The notes under the pieces were generated by a model that made no database searches, was not told where the DNA came from, and was given only the letters and a program-made list of their open reading frames with translations. Positions 1 through 11,456 of a stretch of DNA of 64,000 nt are shown in pieces. Made by a program: the position numbers and the translations under genes. The stretch covers positions 9,362,001-9,426,000 of the forward strand of contig OZ059897.1 in NCBI GenBank assembly GCA_964057225.1. The letters are read 5' to 3'. The DNA comes from Auanema rhodensis. Lineage: Eukaryota > Nematoda > Chromadorea > Rhabditida > Rhabditidae. Within the stretch, counting starts at the first letter, position 1. Each line of letters starts with the position of its first letter.

Positions 1-317
1 CCTCAAAAATGCTTCGAGTTCGGGTAACAGAGTATTTGATGTTAACAGCAAGGATATAAAAATTGTTGGGTTCAGACAGACAGAAAATTGTGAACAAACG
101 GGAAAATATAACTTCAGTTTCAAAAAATATAAAATCCATCTCCAAAAGGAGTGGTCCTTGCATCTGTTCCCTTTTAAACGTTGTTGGCCCCACCGTATTG
201 TGTTAAGACATGGAGTAGATGGTGTAGAGATATAAGAGAATTCAGATTCAATGAAATGTAGTAAAAATAACGAAATATAAGAGAAAATAGTCAAGAAATC
301 AAGATAAAAATGTTCGA

Positions 318-330
318 GGTGGAACCTCCA
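318..330 (-). other. primer-binding site, tRNA-Gln type
   Basis: On the minus strand this reads TGGAGGTTCCACC directly after the LTR. It is complementary to the last 13 nt of a typical animal tRNA-Gln including CCA (recalled, not searched). Confidence 0.65.
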
Positions 331-667
331 CGTTCCGTTATGCTCTCACATCGATCCTATAGACCAATAAAGCCTACAAGATGAGTGTGATAGTATTCCA
401 GATGTAGCGGTAGATAAAGAGCATAATGGATAAACATAAGACTCGAGAAAGAAAGGTTTATTATGTCTACATGATTACAATACGTTATATAAGTCTACAT
501 AAAGATATAAAGTGAAAGAGAGCTAAGAAAGGAAGACCAACCATCCATAGTCATTCCATAAGGCAAAGCTGAAGTCTGTGTTCCATATGAAGGGCGTGTC
601 GTCCTCTCTCAGCCTCATGTCGTCTGATTCTAACCCGCCTGCTACGCATTGATTTCCGAATGGAACG
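331..667 (-). repeat. LTR (337 bp), diverged subfamily
   Basis: On the + strand it begins cgttccgttatgctc and ends ccgaatggaacg, the terminal motifs of the LTRs at 36966 and 40195. A minus-strand AATAAA (457-462 on +) gives a plausible poly(A) signal. An apparent 71-codon frame across 523-738 crosses from the LTR into array spacer and is not a gene. Confidence 0.8.
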
Positions 668-671
668 GCAT
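668..671. other. probable 4-bp target-site duplication (one side)
   Basis: gcat follows the LTR and continues as normal spacer (gcataaagatcc). The partner copy would lie left of the window. Inferred from the verified 4-bp duplications of two related elements. Confidence 0.5.
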
Positions 672-739
672 AAAGATCCAGTAGAAAATTACCTTTGCTC
701 CGAGCATCTAAATGCTTCAATACAATATTAGAAATCACA

Positions 740-812
740 GCCCGGTTAGCTCAGTCGGTAGAGCACCAGACTCTTAATCTGGCTGTCGCGGGTTCGAGCC
801 CCGCATCGGGCT
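740..812 (+). tRNA. tRNA-Lys-CTT: tRNA-Lys (CTT), reference copy
   Basis: 73 nt, all four stems paired, anticodon CTT, base 73 is T, no encoded CCA and no intron. A box 747-758, B box 791-801. It differs from the common animal tRNA-Lys(CUU), recalled from memory, by paired changes at 7:66, 27:43, 28:42 and 50:64, and by U73 instead of G73. The 5' leader is acaatatta; the trailer has an unusual c (cttcaag). Confidence 0.96.
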
Positions 813-817
813 TCAAG

Positions 818-821
818 TTTT
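818..821 (+). terminator. Pol III terminator T4 of the reference copy
   Basis: TTTT six nt after the gene; the same run follows nearly every copy. Exceptions are the copies at 56802 and 58821, where it is mutated to ttct and the next T4 would have to serve. Confidence 0.7.
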
Positions 822-1143
822 ACCTTTTATTTGAAATTTGAAAGTTTATTTTGAAAATTCATTTCTAACCTCTTTCTGATCAGATAGAATTCTGTAGATG
901 TAACATTGTTTCAGTTCTTAGAACTCTGTTTAAGTGTTTTCAAACTTTGTATAGATAACAAGAAAAATAAAATGATAGAGATAGAACACTTCTAAGATCT
1001 TGATCTAAGGTTTTTCTGACGGACTGAGCCATTAGAACCAAAGATTACAAGAATTATTCTGATTTCACCTGCATAAAGATCCAGTAGAAAATTACATTAT
1101 GCTCTGAACATCTAAATGATTCAATACAATATTAGAAATCACA

Positions 1144-1216
1144 GCCCGGTTAGCTCAGTCGGTAGAGCACCACACTCTTAATCTGGCTGTCGCGGGTTCG
1201 AGCCCCGCATCGGGCT
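1144..1216 (+). tRNA. tRNA-Lys-CTT: tRNA-Lys (CTT), stem variant
   Basis: G30C breaks pair 30:40 in the anticodon stem; unique in the window. Leader acaatatta. Confidence 0.85.
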
Positions 1217-1547
1217 TTAAGTTTTACCTTTTATTTGAAATTATAACGTTTATTTTGAAAATTCATTTCTAACCTCTTTCTGATCAGATAGAATTCTGTG
1301 GATGTAACTATGCTTCTGCCCTTTGAACTTTGTTTAAGTGTTTTCAAACTTTGTTTAGATAACAAGAAAAATAAAATGATAGAGATAGAACACTTCTAAG
1401 ATCTCGATCCAAAATATTCCCGACGGACTGAGCCATTAGAACCAAAGATTACAAGAATTATTCTGATTTCACCTGCATAAATATCCAGTAGAAAATTACG
1501 TTATGCTCCGAGCATCTAAATGATTCAATACAATATTAGAAATCACA

Positions 1548-1620
1548 GCCCGGTTAGCTCAGTCGGTAGAGCACCAGACTCTTAATCTGGCTGTCGCGGG
1601 TTCGAGCCCCGCATCGGGCT
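1548..1620 (+). tRNA. tRNA-Lys-CTT: tRNA-Lys (CTT)
   Basis: Consensus; leader acaatatta. Confidence 0.95.
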
Positions 1621-1951
1621 TTAAGTTTTACCTTTTATTTGAAATTATAACGTTTATTTTGAAAATTCATTTCTAACCTCTTTCTGATCAGATAGAATTC
1701 TGTGGATGTAACATTGCTTCTGCCCTTTGAACTTTGTTTAAGTGTTTTCAAACTCTGTTTAGATAACAAGAAAAATGAAATGATAGAGATAGAACACTTC
1801 TAAGATCTCGATCCAAAATATTCCCGACGGACTGCGTCATTAGAACCAAAGATTACAAGAATTATTCTGATTTCACCTGCATAAAGATCCAGTACAAAAT
1901 TACGTTATGCTCTGAACATCTAAATGATTCAATACAATATTAGAAATCACA

Positions 1952-2024
1952 GCCCGGTTAGCTCAGTCGGTAGAGCACCAGACTCTTAATCTGGCTGTCG
2001 CGGGTTCGAGCCCCGCATCGGGCT
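1952..2024 (+). tRNA. tRNA-Lys-CTT: tRNA-Lys (CTT)
   Basis: Consensus; leader acaatatta; upstream rare spacer variant gtacaaaatta shared with units 7202 and 8010. Confidence 0.95.
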
Positions 2025-2355
2025 TTAAGTTTTACCTTTTATTTGCAATTATAACGTTTATTTTGAAAATTTATTCCTAACCTCTTTCTGATCAGATAGA
2101 ATTCTGTAGATGTAACAATGTTTCAGTTCTTAGAACTCTGTTTTAGTGTTTTCAAACTTTGTATAGACACCAAGAAAAATGAAATGAGTGAGATAGAACA
2201 CTTCTAAGATCTTGATCCAAGGTTTTTCTGACAGACTGATCCATTAGAACCAAAGATTACAAGAATTATTCTGATTTTACCTGCATGAAGATCCAGTAGA
2301 AAATTACCTTTTGCTCTGAACATCTAAATGATTCAATACATGATTAGAAATCACA

Positions 2356-2428
2356 GCCCGGTTAGCTCAGTCGGTAGAGCACCAGACTCTTAATCTGGCT
2401 GTCGCGGGTTCGAGCCCCGCATCGGGCT
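2356..2428 (+). tRNA. tRNA-Lys-CTT: tRNA-Lys (CTT)
   Basis: Consensus; leader acatgatta. Confidence 0.95.
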
Positions 2429-2759
2429 TTAAGTTTTACCTTTTATTTGAAATTTGAAAGTTTATTTTGAAAATTCATTTCTAACCTCTTTCTGATCAGA
2501 TAGAATTCTGTGGATGTAACAATGTTTCAGTTCTTAGAACTCTGTTTAAGTGTTTTCAAACTTTGTATAGACACCAAGAAAAATGAAATGAGAGAGATAG
2601 AACACTTCTAAGATCTTGATCCAAGGTTTTTCTGACAGACTGATCCATTAGAACCAAAGATTACAAGAATTATTCTGATTTCACCTGCATAAAGATCCAG
2701 TAGAAAACTACCTTTTGCTCTGAACATCTAAATGATTCAATACAATATCAGAAATCACA

Positions 2760-2832
2760 GCCCGGTTAGCTCAGTCGGTAGAGCACCAGACTCTTAATCT
2801 GGCTGTCGCGGGTTCGAGCCCCGCATCGGGCT
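2760..2832 (+). tRNA. tRNA-Lys-CTT: tRNA-Lys (CTT)
   Basis: Consensus; leader acaatatca. Confidence 0.95.
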
Positions 2833-3163
2833 TTAAGTTTTACCTTTTATTTGAAATTATAACGTTTATTTTGAAAATTTATTCCTAACCTTTTTCTGAT
2901 CAGATAGAATTCTGTAGATGTAACATTGTTTCAGTTCTTAGAACTCTGTTTAAGTGTTTTCAAACTTTGTATAGATACCAAGAAAAATGAAATGATAGAG
3001 ATAGAACACTTCTAAGATCTCGATCCAAAATATTCCCGACGGACTGCGTCATTAGAACCAAAGATTACAAGAATTATTCTGATTTCACCTGCATAAAGAT
3101 CCAGTAGAAAACTACCTTTTGCTCTGAACATCTAAATGATTCAATACAATATCAGAAATCACA

Positions 3164-3236
3164 GCCCGGTTAGCTCAGTCGGTAGAGCACCAGACTCTTA
3201 ATCTGGCTGTCGCGGGTTCGAGCCCCGCATCGGGCT
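3164..3236 (+). tRNA. tRNA-Lys-CTT: tRNA-Lys (CTT)
   Basis: Consensus; leader acaatatca. Confidence 0.95.
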
Positions 3237-3567
3237 TTAAGTTTTACCTTTTATTTGAAATTATAACGTTTATTTTGAAAATTTATTCCTAACCTTTTTC
3301 TGATCAGATAGAATTCTGTAGATGTAACATTGTTTCAGTTCTTAGAACTCTGTTTAAGTGTTTTCAAACTTTGTATAGATACCAAGAAAAATGAAATGAT
3401 AGAGATAGAACACTTCTAAGATCTTGATCCAAGGTTTTTCTGACGGACTGATCCATTAGAACCAAAGATTACAAGAATTATTCTGATTTCACCTGCATAA
3501 AGATCCAGTAGAAAATTACCTTTTGCTCTGAACATCTAAATGATTCAATAGAATATCAGAAATCATA

Positions 3568-3640
3568 GCCCGGTTAGCTCAGTCGGTAGAGCACCAGACT
3601 CTTAATCTGGCTGTCGCGGGTTCGAGCCCCGCATCGGGCT
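3568..3640 (+). tRNA. tRNA-Lys-CTT: tRNA-Lys (CTT)
   Basis: Consensus; leader agaatatca with catag before the gene. Confidence 0.95.
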
Positions 3641-3971
3641 TTAAGTTTTACCTTTTATTTGAAATTATAACGTTTATTTTGAAAATTCATTTCTAACCTC
3701 TTTCTGATCAGATAGAATTCTTAAGATGTAACATTGTTTCAGTTCTTAGAACTTTGTTTAAGTGTTTTCAAACTTTGTATAGATACCAAGAAAAATGAAA
3801 TGATAGAGATAGAACACTTCTAAGATCTCGATCCAAAATATTCCCGACGGACTGCGTCATTAGAACCAAAGATTACAAGAATTATTCTGATTTCACCTGC
3901 ATAAAGATCCAGTAGAAAATTACGTTATGCTCTGAACATCTAAATGATTCAATACAATATTAGAAATCACA

Positions 3972-4044
3972 GCCCGGTTAGCTCAGTCGGTAGAGCACCA
4001 GACTCTTAATCTGGCTGTCGCGGGTTCGAACCCCGCATCGGGCT
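3972..4044 (+). tRNA. tRNA-Lys-CTT: tRNA-Lys (CTT), T-loop variant
   Basis: G59A in the T loop, stems intact; B box ggttcgaaccc still fits. Leader acaatatta. Confidence 0.93.
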
Positions 4045-4375
4045 TTAAGTTTTACCTTTTATTTGCAATTATAACGTTTATTTTGAAAATTTATTCCTAA
4101 CCTTTTTCTGATCAGATAGAATTCTTAAGATGTAACATTGTTTCAGTTCTTAGAACTTTGTTTAAGTGTTTTCAAACTTTGTATAGATAACAAGAAAAAT
4201 GAAATGATAGAGATAGAACACTTCTAAGATCTTGATCTAAAATTTTTCTGACGAACTGATCCATTAGAACCAAAGATAACAAGAATTATTCTGATTTCAC
4301 CTGCATAAAGATCCAGTAGAAAATTACGTTATGCTCTGAACATCTAAATGATTCAATACATGATTAGAAATCACA

Positions 4376-4448
4376 GCCCGGTTAGCTCAGTCGGTAGAGC
4401 ACCAGACTCTTAATCTGGCTGTCGCGGGTTCGAGCCCCGCATCGGGCT
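4376..4448 (+). tRNA. tRNA-Lys-CTT: tRNA-Lys (CTT)
   Basis: Consensus; leader acatgatta. Confidence 0.95.
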
Positions 4449-4779
4449 TTAAGTTTTACCTTTTATTTGAAATTATAACGTTTATTTTGAAAATTCATTT
4501 CTAACCTCTTTCTGATCAGATAGAATTCTTAAGATGTAACATTGTTTCAGTTCTTAGAACTTTGTTTAAGTGTTTTCAAACTTTGTATAGATACCAAGAA
4601 AAATGAAATGATAGAGATAGAACACTTCTAAGATCTTGATCCAAGGTTTTTCTGACGAACTGATCCATTAGAACCAAAGATAACAAGAATTATTCTGATT
4701 TCACCTGCATAAAGATCCAGTAGAAAATTACGTTATGCTCTGAACATCTAAATGATTCAATACATGATTAGAAATCACA

Positions 4780-4852
4780 GCCCGGTTAGCTCAGTCGGTA
4801 GAGCACCAGACTCTTAATCTGGCTGTCGCGGGTTCGAGCCCCGCATCGGGCT
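4780..4852 (+). tRNA. tRNA-Lys-CTT: tRNA-Lys (CTT)
   Basis: Consensus; leader acatgatta. Confidence 0.95.
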
Positions 4853-5183
4853 TTAAGTTTTACCTTTTATTTGAAATTATAACGTTTATTTTGAAAATTC
4901 ATTTCTAACCTCTTTCTGATCAGATAGAATTCTTAAGATGTAACATTGTTTCAGTTCTTAGAACTTTGTTTAAGTGTTTTCAAACTTTGTATAGATACCA
5001 AGAAAAATGAAATGATAGAGATAGAACACTTCTAAGATCTTGATCCAAGGTTTTTCTGACGAACTGATCCATTAGAACCAAAGATAACAAGAATTATTCT
5101 GATTTCACCTGCATAAAGATCCAGTAGAAAATTACGTTATGCTCTGAACATCTAAATGATTCAATACATGATTAGAAATCACA

Positions 5184-5256
5184 GCCCGGTTAGCTCAGTC
5201 GGTAGAGCACCAGACTCTTAATCTGGCTGTCGCGGGTTCGAGCCCCGCATCGGGCT
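5184..5256 (+). tRNA. tRNA-Lys-CTT: tRNA-Lys (CTT)
   Basis: Consensus; leader acatgatta. Confidence 0.95.
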
Positions 5257-5586
5257 TTAAGTTTTACCTTTTATTTGAAATTTGAAAGTTTATTTTAAAA
5301 TTCATTTCTAACCTCTTTCTGATCAGATAGAATTCTGTAGATGTAACATTGTTTCAGTTCTTAGAACTCTGTTTAAGTGTTTTCAAACTTTGTATAGATA
5401 ACAAGAAAAATGAAATGATAGAGATAGAACACTTCTAAGATCTTGATCCAAGGTTTTTCTGACGAACTGATCCATTAGAACCAAAGATTACAAGAATTAT
5501 TCTGATTTCACCTGCATAAAGATCCAGTAGAAAATTACGTTATGCTCTGAACATCTAAATGATTCAATACAATATTAGAAATCACA

Positions 5587-5659
5587 GCCCGGTTAGCTCA
5601 GTCGGTAGAGCACCAGACTCTTAATCTGGCTGTCGCGGGTTCGAGCCCCGCATCGGGCT
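5587..5659 (+). tRNA. tRNA-Lys-CTT: tRNA-Lys (CTT)
   Basis: Consensus; leader acaatatta. Confidence 0.95.
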
Positions 5660-5989
5660 TTAAGTTTTACCTTTTATTTGAAATTTGAAAGTTTATTTTA
5701 AAATTCATTTCTAACCTCTTTCTGATCAGATAGAATTCTGTAGATGTAACATTGTTTCAGTTCTTAGAACTCTGTTTAAGTGTTTTCAAACTTTGTATAG
5801 ATAACAAGAAAAATGAAATGATAGAGATAGAACACTTCTAAGATCTCGATCCAAAATATTCCCGACGGACTGAGCCATTAGAACCAAAGATTACAAGAAT
5901 TATTCTGATTTCACCTGCATAAAGATCCAGTAGAAAATTACGTTATGCTCTGAACATCTAAATGATTCAATACAATATTAGAAATCACA

Positions 5990-6062
5990 GCCCGGTTAGC
6001 TCAGTCGGTAGAGCACCAGACTCTTAATCTGGCTGTCGCGGGTTCGAGCCCCGCATCGGGCT
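5990..6062 (+). tRNA. tRNA-Lys-CTT: tRNA-Lys (CTT)
   Basis: Consensus; leader acaatatta. Confidence 0.95.
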
Positions 6063-6393
6063 TTAAGTTTTACCTTTTATTTGAAATTATAACGTTTATT
6101 TTGAAATTTCATTTCTAACCTCTTTCTGATCAGATAGAATTCTGTAGATGTAACATTGTTTCAGTTCTTAGAACTCTGTTTAAGTGTTTTCAAACTTTGT
6201 ATAGATAACAAGAAAAATGAAATGATAGAGATAGAACACTTCTAAGATCTTGATCCAAGGTTTTTCTGACGAACTGATCCATTAGAACCAAAGATTACAA
6301 GAATTATTCTGATTTCACCTGCATGAAGATCCAGTAGAAAATTACCTTTTGCTCTGAACATCTAAATGATTCAATACAATATCAGAAATCACA

Positions 6394-6466
6394 GCCCGGT
6401 TAGCTCAGTCGGTAGAGCACCAGACTCTTAATCTGGCTGTCGCGGGTTCGAGCCCCGCATCGGGCT
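6394..6466 (+). tRNA. tRNA-Lys-CTT: tRNA-Lys (CTT)
   Basis: Consensus; leader acaatatca. Confidence 0.95.
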
Positions 6467-6797
6467 TTAAGTTTTACCTTTTATTTGAAATTATAACGTT
6501 TATTTTGAAATTTCATTTCTAACCTCTTTCTGATCAGATAGAATTCTGGAGATGTAACATTGTTTCAGTTCTTAGAACTCTGTTTAAGTGTTTTCAAACT
6601 TTGTATAGATAACAAGAAAAATGAAATGATAGAGATAGAACACTTCTAAGATCTTGATCCAAGGTTTTTCTGACGGTCTGATCCATTAGAACCAAAGATT
6701 ACAAGAATTATTCTGATTTCACCTGCATGAAGATCCAGTAGAAAATTACCTTTTGCTCTGAACATCTAAATGATTCAATACAATATCAGAAATCACA

Positions 6798-6870
6798 GCC
6801 CGGTTAGCTCAGTCGGTAGAGCACCAGACTCTTAATCTGGCTGTCGCGGGTTCGAGCCCCGCATCGGGCT
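6798..6870 (+). tRNA. tRNA-Lys-CTT: tRNA-Lys (CTT)
   Basis: Consensus; leader acaatatca. Confidence 0.95.
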
Positions 6871-7201
6871 TTAAGTTTTACCTTTTATTTGAAATTATAA
6901 CGTTTATTTTGAAAATTCATTTCTAACCTCTTTCTGATCAGATAGAATTCTGTGGATGTAACATTGCTTCTGCCCTTTGAACTTTGTTTAAGTGTTTTCA
7001 AACTCTGTTTAGATAACAAGAAAAATGAAATGATAGAGATAGAACACTTCTAAGATCTCGATCCAAAATATTCCCGACGGACTGCGTCATTAGAACCAAA
7101 GATTACAAGAATTATTCTGATTTCACCTGCATAAAGATCCAGTACAAAATTACGTTATGCTCTGAACATCTAAATGATTCAATACAATATTAGAAATCAC
7201 A

Positions 7202-7274
7202 GCCCGGTTAGCTCAGTCGGTAGAGCACCAGACTCTTAATCTGGCTGTCGCGGGTTCGAGCCCCGCATCGGGCT
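7202..7274 (+). tRNA. tRNA-Lys-CTT: tRNA-Lys (CTT)
   Basis: Consensus; leader acaatatta. Confidence 0.95.
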
Positions 7275-7605
7275 TTAAGTTTTACCTTTTATTTGCAATT
7301 ATAACGTTTATTTTGAAAATTTATTCCTAACCTCTTTCTGATCAGATAGAATTCTGTAGATGTAACAATGTTTCAGTTCTTAGAACTCTGTTTTAGTGTT
7401 TTCAAACTTTGTATAGACACCAAGAAAAATGAAATGAGTGAGATAGAACACTTCTAAGATCTTGATCCAAGGTTTTTCTGACAGACTGATCCATTAGAAC
7501 CAAAGATTACAAGAATTATTCTGATTTTACCTGCATGAAGATCCAGTAGAAAATTACCTTTTGCTCTGAACATCTAAATGATTCAATACAATATTAGAAA
7601 TCACA

Positions 7606-7678
7606 GCCCGGTTAGCTCAGTCGGTAGAGCACCAGACTCTTAATCTGGCTGTCGCGGGTTCGAGCCCCGCATCGGGCT
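7606..7678 (+). tRNA. tRNA-Lys-CTT: tRNA-Lys (CTT)
   Basis: Consensus; leader acaatatta. Confidence 0.95.
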
Positions 7679-8009
7679 TTAAGTTTTACCTTTTATTTGA
7701 AATTATAACGTTTATTTTGAAAATTCATTTCTAACCTCTTTCTGATCAGATAGAATTCTGTGGATGTAACATTGCTTCTGCCCTTTGAACTTTGTTTAAG
7801 TGTTTTCAAACTCTGTTTAGATAACAAGAAAAATGAAATGATAGAGATAGAACACTTCTAAGATCTCGATCCAAAATATTCCCGACGGACTGCGTCATTA
7901 GAACCAAAGATTACAAGAATTATTCTGATTTCACCTGCATAAAGATCCAGTACAAAATTACGTTATGCTCTGAACATCTAAATGATTCAATACAATATTA
8001 GAAATCACA

Positions 8010-8082
8010 GCCCGGTTAGCTCAGTCGGTAGAGCACCAGACTCTTAATCTGGCTGTCGCGGGTTCGAGCCCCGCATCGGGCT
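8010..8082 (+). tRNA. tRNA-Lys-CTT: tRNA-Lys (CTT)
   Basis: Consensus; leader acaatatta. Confidence 0.95.
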
Positions 8083-8413
8083 TTAAGTTTTACCTTTTAT
8101 TTGCAATTATAACGTTTATTTTGAAAATTTATTCCTAACCTCTTTCTGATCAGATAGAATTCTGTAGATGTAACATTGTTTCAGTTCTTAGAACTCTGTT
8201 TAAGTGTTTTCAAACTTTGTATAGATACCAAGAAAAATGAAATGATAGAGATAGAACACTTCTAAGATCTTGATCCAAGGTTTTTCTGACGGACTGATCC
8301 ATTAGAACCAAAGATTACAAGAATTATTCTGATTTCACCTGCATAAAGATCCAGTAGAAAATTACCTTTTGCTCTGAACATCTAAATGATTCAATAGAAT
8401 ATCAGAAATCATA

Positions 8414-8486
8414 GCCCGGTTAGCTCAGTCGGTAGAGCACCAGACTCTTAATCTGGCTGTCGCAGGTTCGAGCCCCGCATCGGGCT
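8414..8486 (+). tRNA. tRNA-Lys-CTT: tRNA-Lys (CTT), T-stem variant
   Basis: G51A gives an A:C mismatch at 51:63; first of five copies with this change. Leader agaatatca. Confidence 0.87.
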
Positions 8487-8817
8487 TTAAGTTTTACCTT
8501 TTATTTGAAATTATAACGTTTATTTTGAAAATTCATTTCTAACCTCTTTCTGATCAGATAGAATTCTTAAGATGTAACATTGTTTCAGTTCTTAGAACTT
8601 TGTTTAAGTGTTTTCAAACTTTGTATAGATACCAAGAAAAATGAAATGATAGAGATAGAACACTTCTAAGATCTTGATCCAAGGTTTTTCTGACGAACTG
8701 ATCCATTAGAACCAAAGATAACAAGAATTATTCTGATTTCACCTGCATAAAGATCCAGTAGAAAATTACGTTATACTCTGAACATCTAAATGATTCAATA
8801 CATGATTAGAAATCACA

Positions 8818-8890
8818 GCCCGGTTAGCTCAGTCGGTAGAGCACCAGACTCTTAATCTGGCTGTCGCGGGTTCGAGCCCCGCATCGGGCT
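8818..8890 (+). tRNA. tRNA-Lys-CTT: tRNA-Lys (CTT)
   Basis: Consensus; leader acatgatta. Confidence 0.95.
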
Positions 8891-9220
8891 TTAAGTTTTA
8901 CCTTTTATTTGAAATTTGAAAATTTATTTTAAAATTCATTTCTAACCTCTTTCTGATCAGATAGAATTCTTAAGATGTAACATTGTTTCAGTTCTTAGAA
9001 CTTTGTTTAAGTGTTTTCAAACTTTGTATAGACACCAAGAAAAATGAAATGATAGAGATAGAACACTTCTAAGATCTCGATCCAAAATATTCCCGACGGA
9101 CTGAGCCATTAGAACCAAAGATTACAAGAATTATTCTGATTTCACCTGCATAAAGATCCAGTAGAAAATTACGTTATGCTCTGAACATCTAAATGATTCA
9201 ATACATGATTAGAAATCACA

Positions 9221-9293
9221 GCCCGGTTAGCTCAGTCGGTAGAGCACCAGACTCTTAATCTGGCTGTCGCAGGTTCGAGCCCCGCATCGGGCT
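9221..9293 (+). tRNA. tRNA-Lys-CTT: tRNA-Lys (CTT), T-stem variant
   Basis: Carries G51A; leader acatgatta. Confidence 0.87.
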
Positions 9294-9594
9294 TTAAGTT
9301 TTACCTTTTATTTGAAATTATAACGTTTATTTTGAAAATTCATTTCTAACCTCTTTCTGATCAGATAGAATTCTTAAGATGTAACATTGTTTCAGTTCTT
9401 AGAACTTTGTTTAAGTGTTTTCAAACTTTGTATAGATACCAAGAAAAATGAAATGATAGAGATAGAACACTTCTAAGATCTCGATCCAAAATATTCCCGA
9501 CGGACTGAGCCATTAGAACCAAAGATTACAAGAATTATTCTGATTTCACCTGCATAAAGATCCAGTAGAAAATTACGTTATGCTCTGAACATCT

Positions 9595-9640
9595 AAATGA
9601 TTCAATACATGATTCTTAGAACTTTGTTTAAGTGTTTTCA
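9595..9640 (+). other. deletion junction: unit without a tRNA
   Basis: After the leader start (ttcaatacatgat) the sequence jumps at about 9613 into mid-spacer (tcttagaac), so this unit has lost its tRNA gene and the first half of its spacer. Confidence 0.8.
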
Positions 9641-9841
9641 AACTTTGTATAGATAACAAGAAAAATAAAATGATAGAGATAGAACACTTCTAAGTTCTTG
9701 ATCCAAGGTTTTTCTGACGAACTGATCCATTAGAACCAAAGATAACAAGAATTATTCTGATTTCACCTGCATAAAGATCCAGTAGAAAATTACGTTATGC
9801 TCTGAACATCTAAATGATTCAATACATGATTAGAAATCACA

Positions 9842-9914
9842 GCCCGGTTAGCTCAGTCGGTAGAGCACCAGACTCTTAATCTGGCTGTCGCAGGTTCGAG
9901 CCCCGCATCGGGCT
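9842..9914 (+). tRNA. tRNA-Lys-CTT: tRNA-Lys (CTT), T-stem variant
   Basis: Carries G51A; leader acatgatta. Confidence 0.87.
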
Positions 9915-10245
9915 TTAAGTTTTACCTTTTATTTGAAATTATAACGTTTATTTTGAAAATTTATTCCTAACCTTTTTCTGATCAGATAGAATTCTGTAGA
10001 TGTAACATTGTTTCAGTTCTTAGAACTCTGTTTAAGTGTTTTCAAACTTTGTATAGACACCAAGAAAAATGAAATGAGTGAGATAGAACACTTCTAAGAT
10101 CTTGATCCAAGGTTTTTCTGACAGACTGATCCATTAGAACCAAAGATTACAAGAATTATTCTGATTTTACCTGCATGAAGATCCAGTAGAAAATTACCTT
10201 TTGCTCTGAACATCTAAATGATTCAATACAATATTAGAAATCACA

Positions 10246-10318
10246 GCCCGGTTAGCTCAGTCGGTAGAGCACCAGACTCTTAATCTGGCTGTCGCGGGTT
10301 CGAGCCCCGCATCGGGCT
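10246..10318 (+). tRNA. tRNA-Lys-CTT: tRNA-Lys (CTT)
   Basis: Consensus; leader acaatatta. Confidence 0.95.
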
Positions 10319-10649
10319 TTAAGTTTTACCTTTTATTTGAAATTATAACGTTTATTTTGAAAATTTATTCCTAACCTTTTTCTGATCAGATAGAATTCTG
10401 TAGATGTAACATTGTTTCAGTTCTTAGAACTCTGTTTAAGTGTTTTCAAACTTTGTATAGATACCAAGAAAAATGAAATGATAGAGATAGAACACTTCTA
10501 AGATCTTGATCCAAGGTTTTTCTGACGGACTGATCCATTAGAACCAAAGATTACAAGAATTATTCTGATTTCACCTGCATAAAGATCCAGTAGAAAATTA
10601 CCTTTTGCTCTGAACATCTAAATGATTCAATAGAATATCAGAAATCATA

Positions 10650-10722
10650 GCCCGGTTAGCTCAGTCGGTAGAGCACCAGACTCTTAATCTGGCTGTCGCA
10701 GGTTCGAGCCCCGCATCGGGCT
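10650..10722 (+). tRNA. tRNA-Lys-CTT: tRNA-Lys (CTT), T-stem variant
   Basis: Carries G51A; leader agaatatca. Confidence 0.87.
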
Positions 10723-11053
10723 TTAAGTTTTACCTTTTATTTGAAATTATAACGTTTATTTTGAAAATTCATTTCTAACCTCTTTCTGATCAGATAGAAT
10801 TCTTAAGATGTAACATTGTTTCAGTTCTTAGAACTTTGTTTAAGTGTTTTCAAACTTTGTATAGATACCAAGAAAAATGAAATGATAGAGATAGAACACT
10901 TCTAAGATCTTGATCCAAGGTTTTTCTGACGAACTGATCCATTAGAACCAAAGATAACAAGAATTATTCTGATTTCACCTGCATAAAGATCCAGTAAAAA
11001 ATTACGTTATACTCTGAACATCTAAATGATTCAATACATGATTAGAAATCACA

Positions 11054-11126
11054 GCCCGGTTAGCTCAGTCGGTAGAGCACCAGACTCTTAATCTGGCTGT
11101 CGCGGGTTCGAGCCCCGCATCGGGCT
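11054..11126 (+). tRNA. tRNA-Lys-CTT: tRNA-Lys (CTT)
   Basis: Consensus; leader acatgatta. Confidence 0.95.
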
Positions 11127-11456
11127 TTAAGTTTTACCTTTTATTTGAAATTTGAAAATTTATTTTAAAATTCATTTCTAACCTCTTTCTGATCAGATAG
11201 AATTCTTAAGATGTAACATTGTTTCAGTTCTTAGAACTTTGTTTAAGTGTTTTCAAACTTTGTATAGACACCAAGAAAAATGAAATGAGAGAGATAGAAC
11301 ACTTCTAAGATCTTGATCTAAGGTTTTTCTGACAGACTGATCCATTAGAACCAAAGATAACAAGAATTATTCTGATTTCACCTGCATAAAGATCCAGTAG
11401 AAAATTACGTTATACTCTGAACATCTAAATGATTCAATACATGATTAGAAATCACA

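Larger units (their letters stand above)
1..667 (-). mobile_element. 5' part of a non-autonomous LTR retroelement, cut by the window edge
   Basis: Read on the minus strand, this is an LTR (331-667), a tRNA-Gln primer-binding site (318-330) and about 317 bp of untranslated leader (1-317) that runs off the window. No coding frame is visible in the leader. LTR ends and primer site have the same layout as the elements at 36966 and 45164, but the LTR body is clearly diverged, so this is a sister subfamily. The junction with the array (ggaacg then gcataaag) falls inside a normal spacer, so the right end is a true insertion boundary. The rest of the element and its other LTR lie left of the window. 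Confidence 0.8.

Noticed and set aside
523-738. 71-codon minus-strand frame
   Set aside because: Crosses the LTR boundary into array spacer, so it is accidental.
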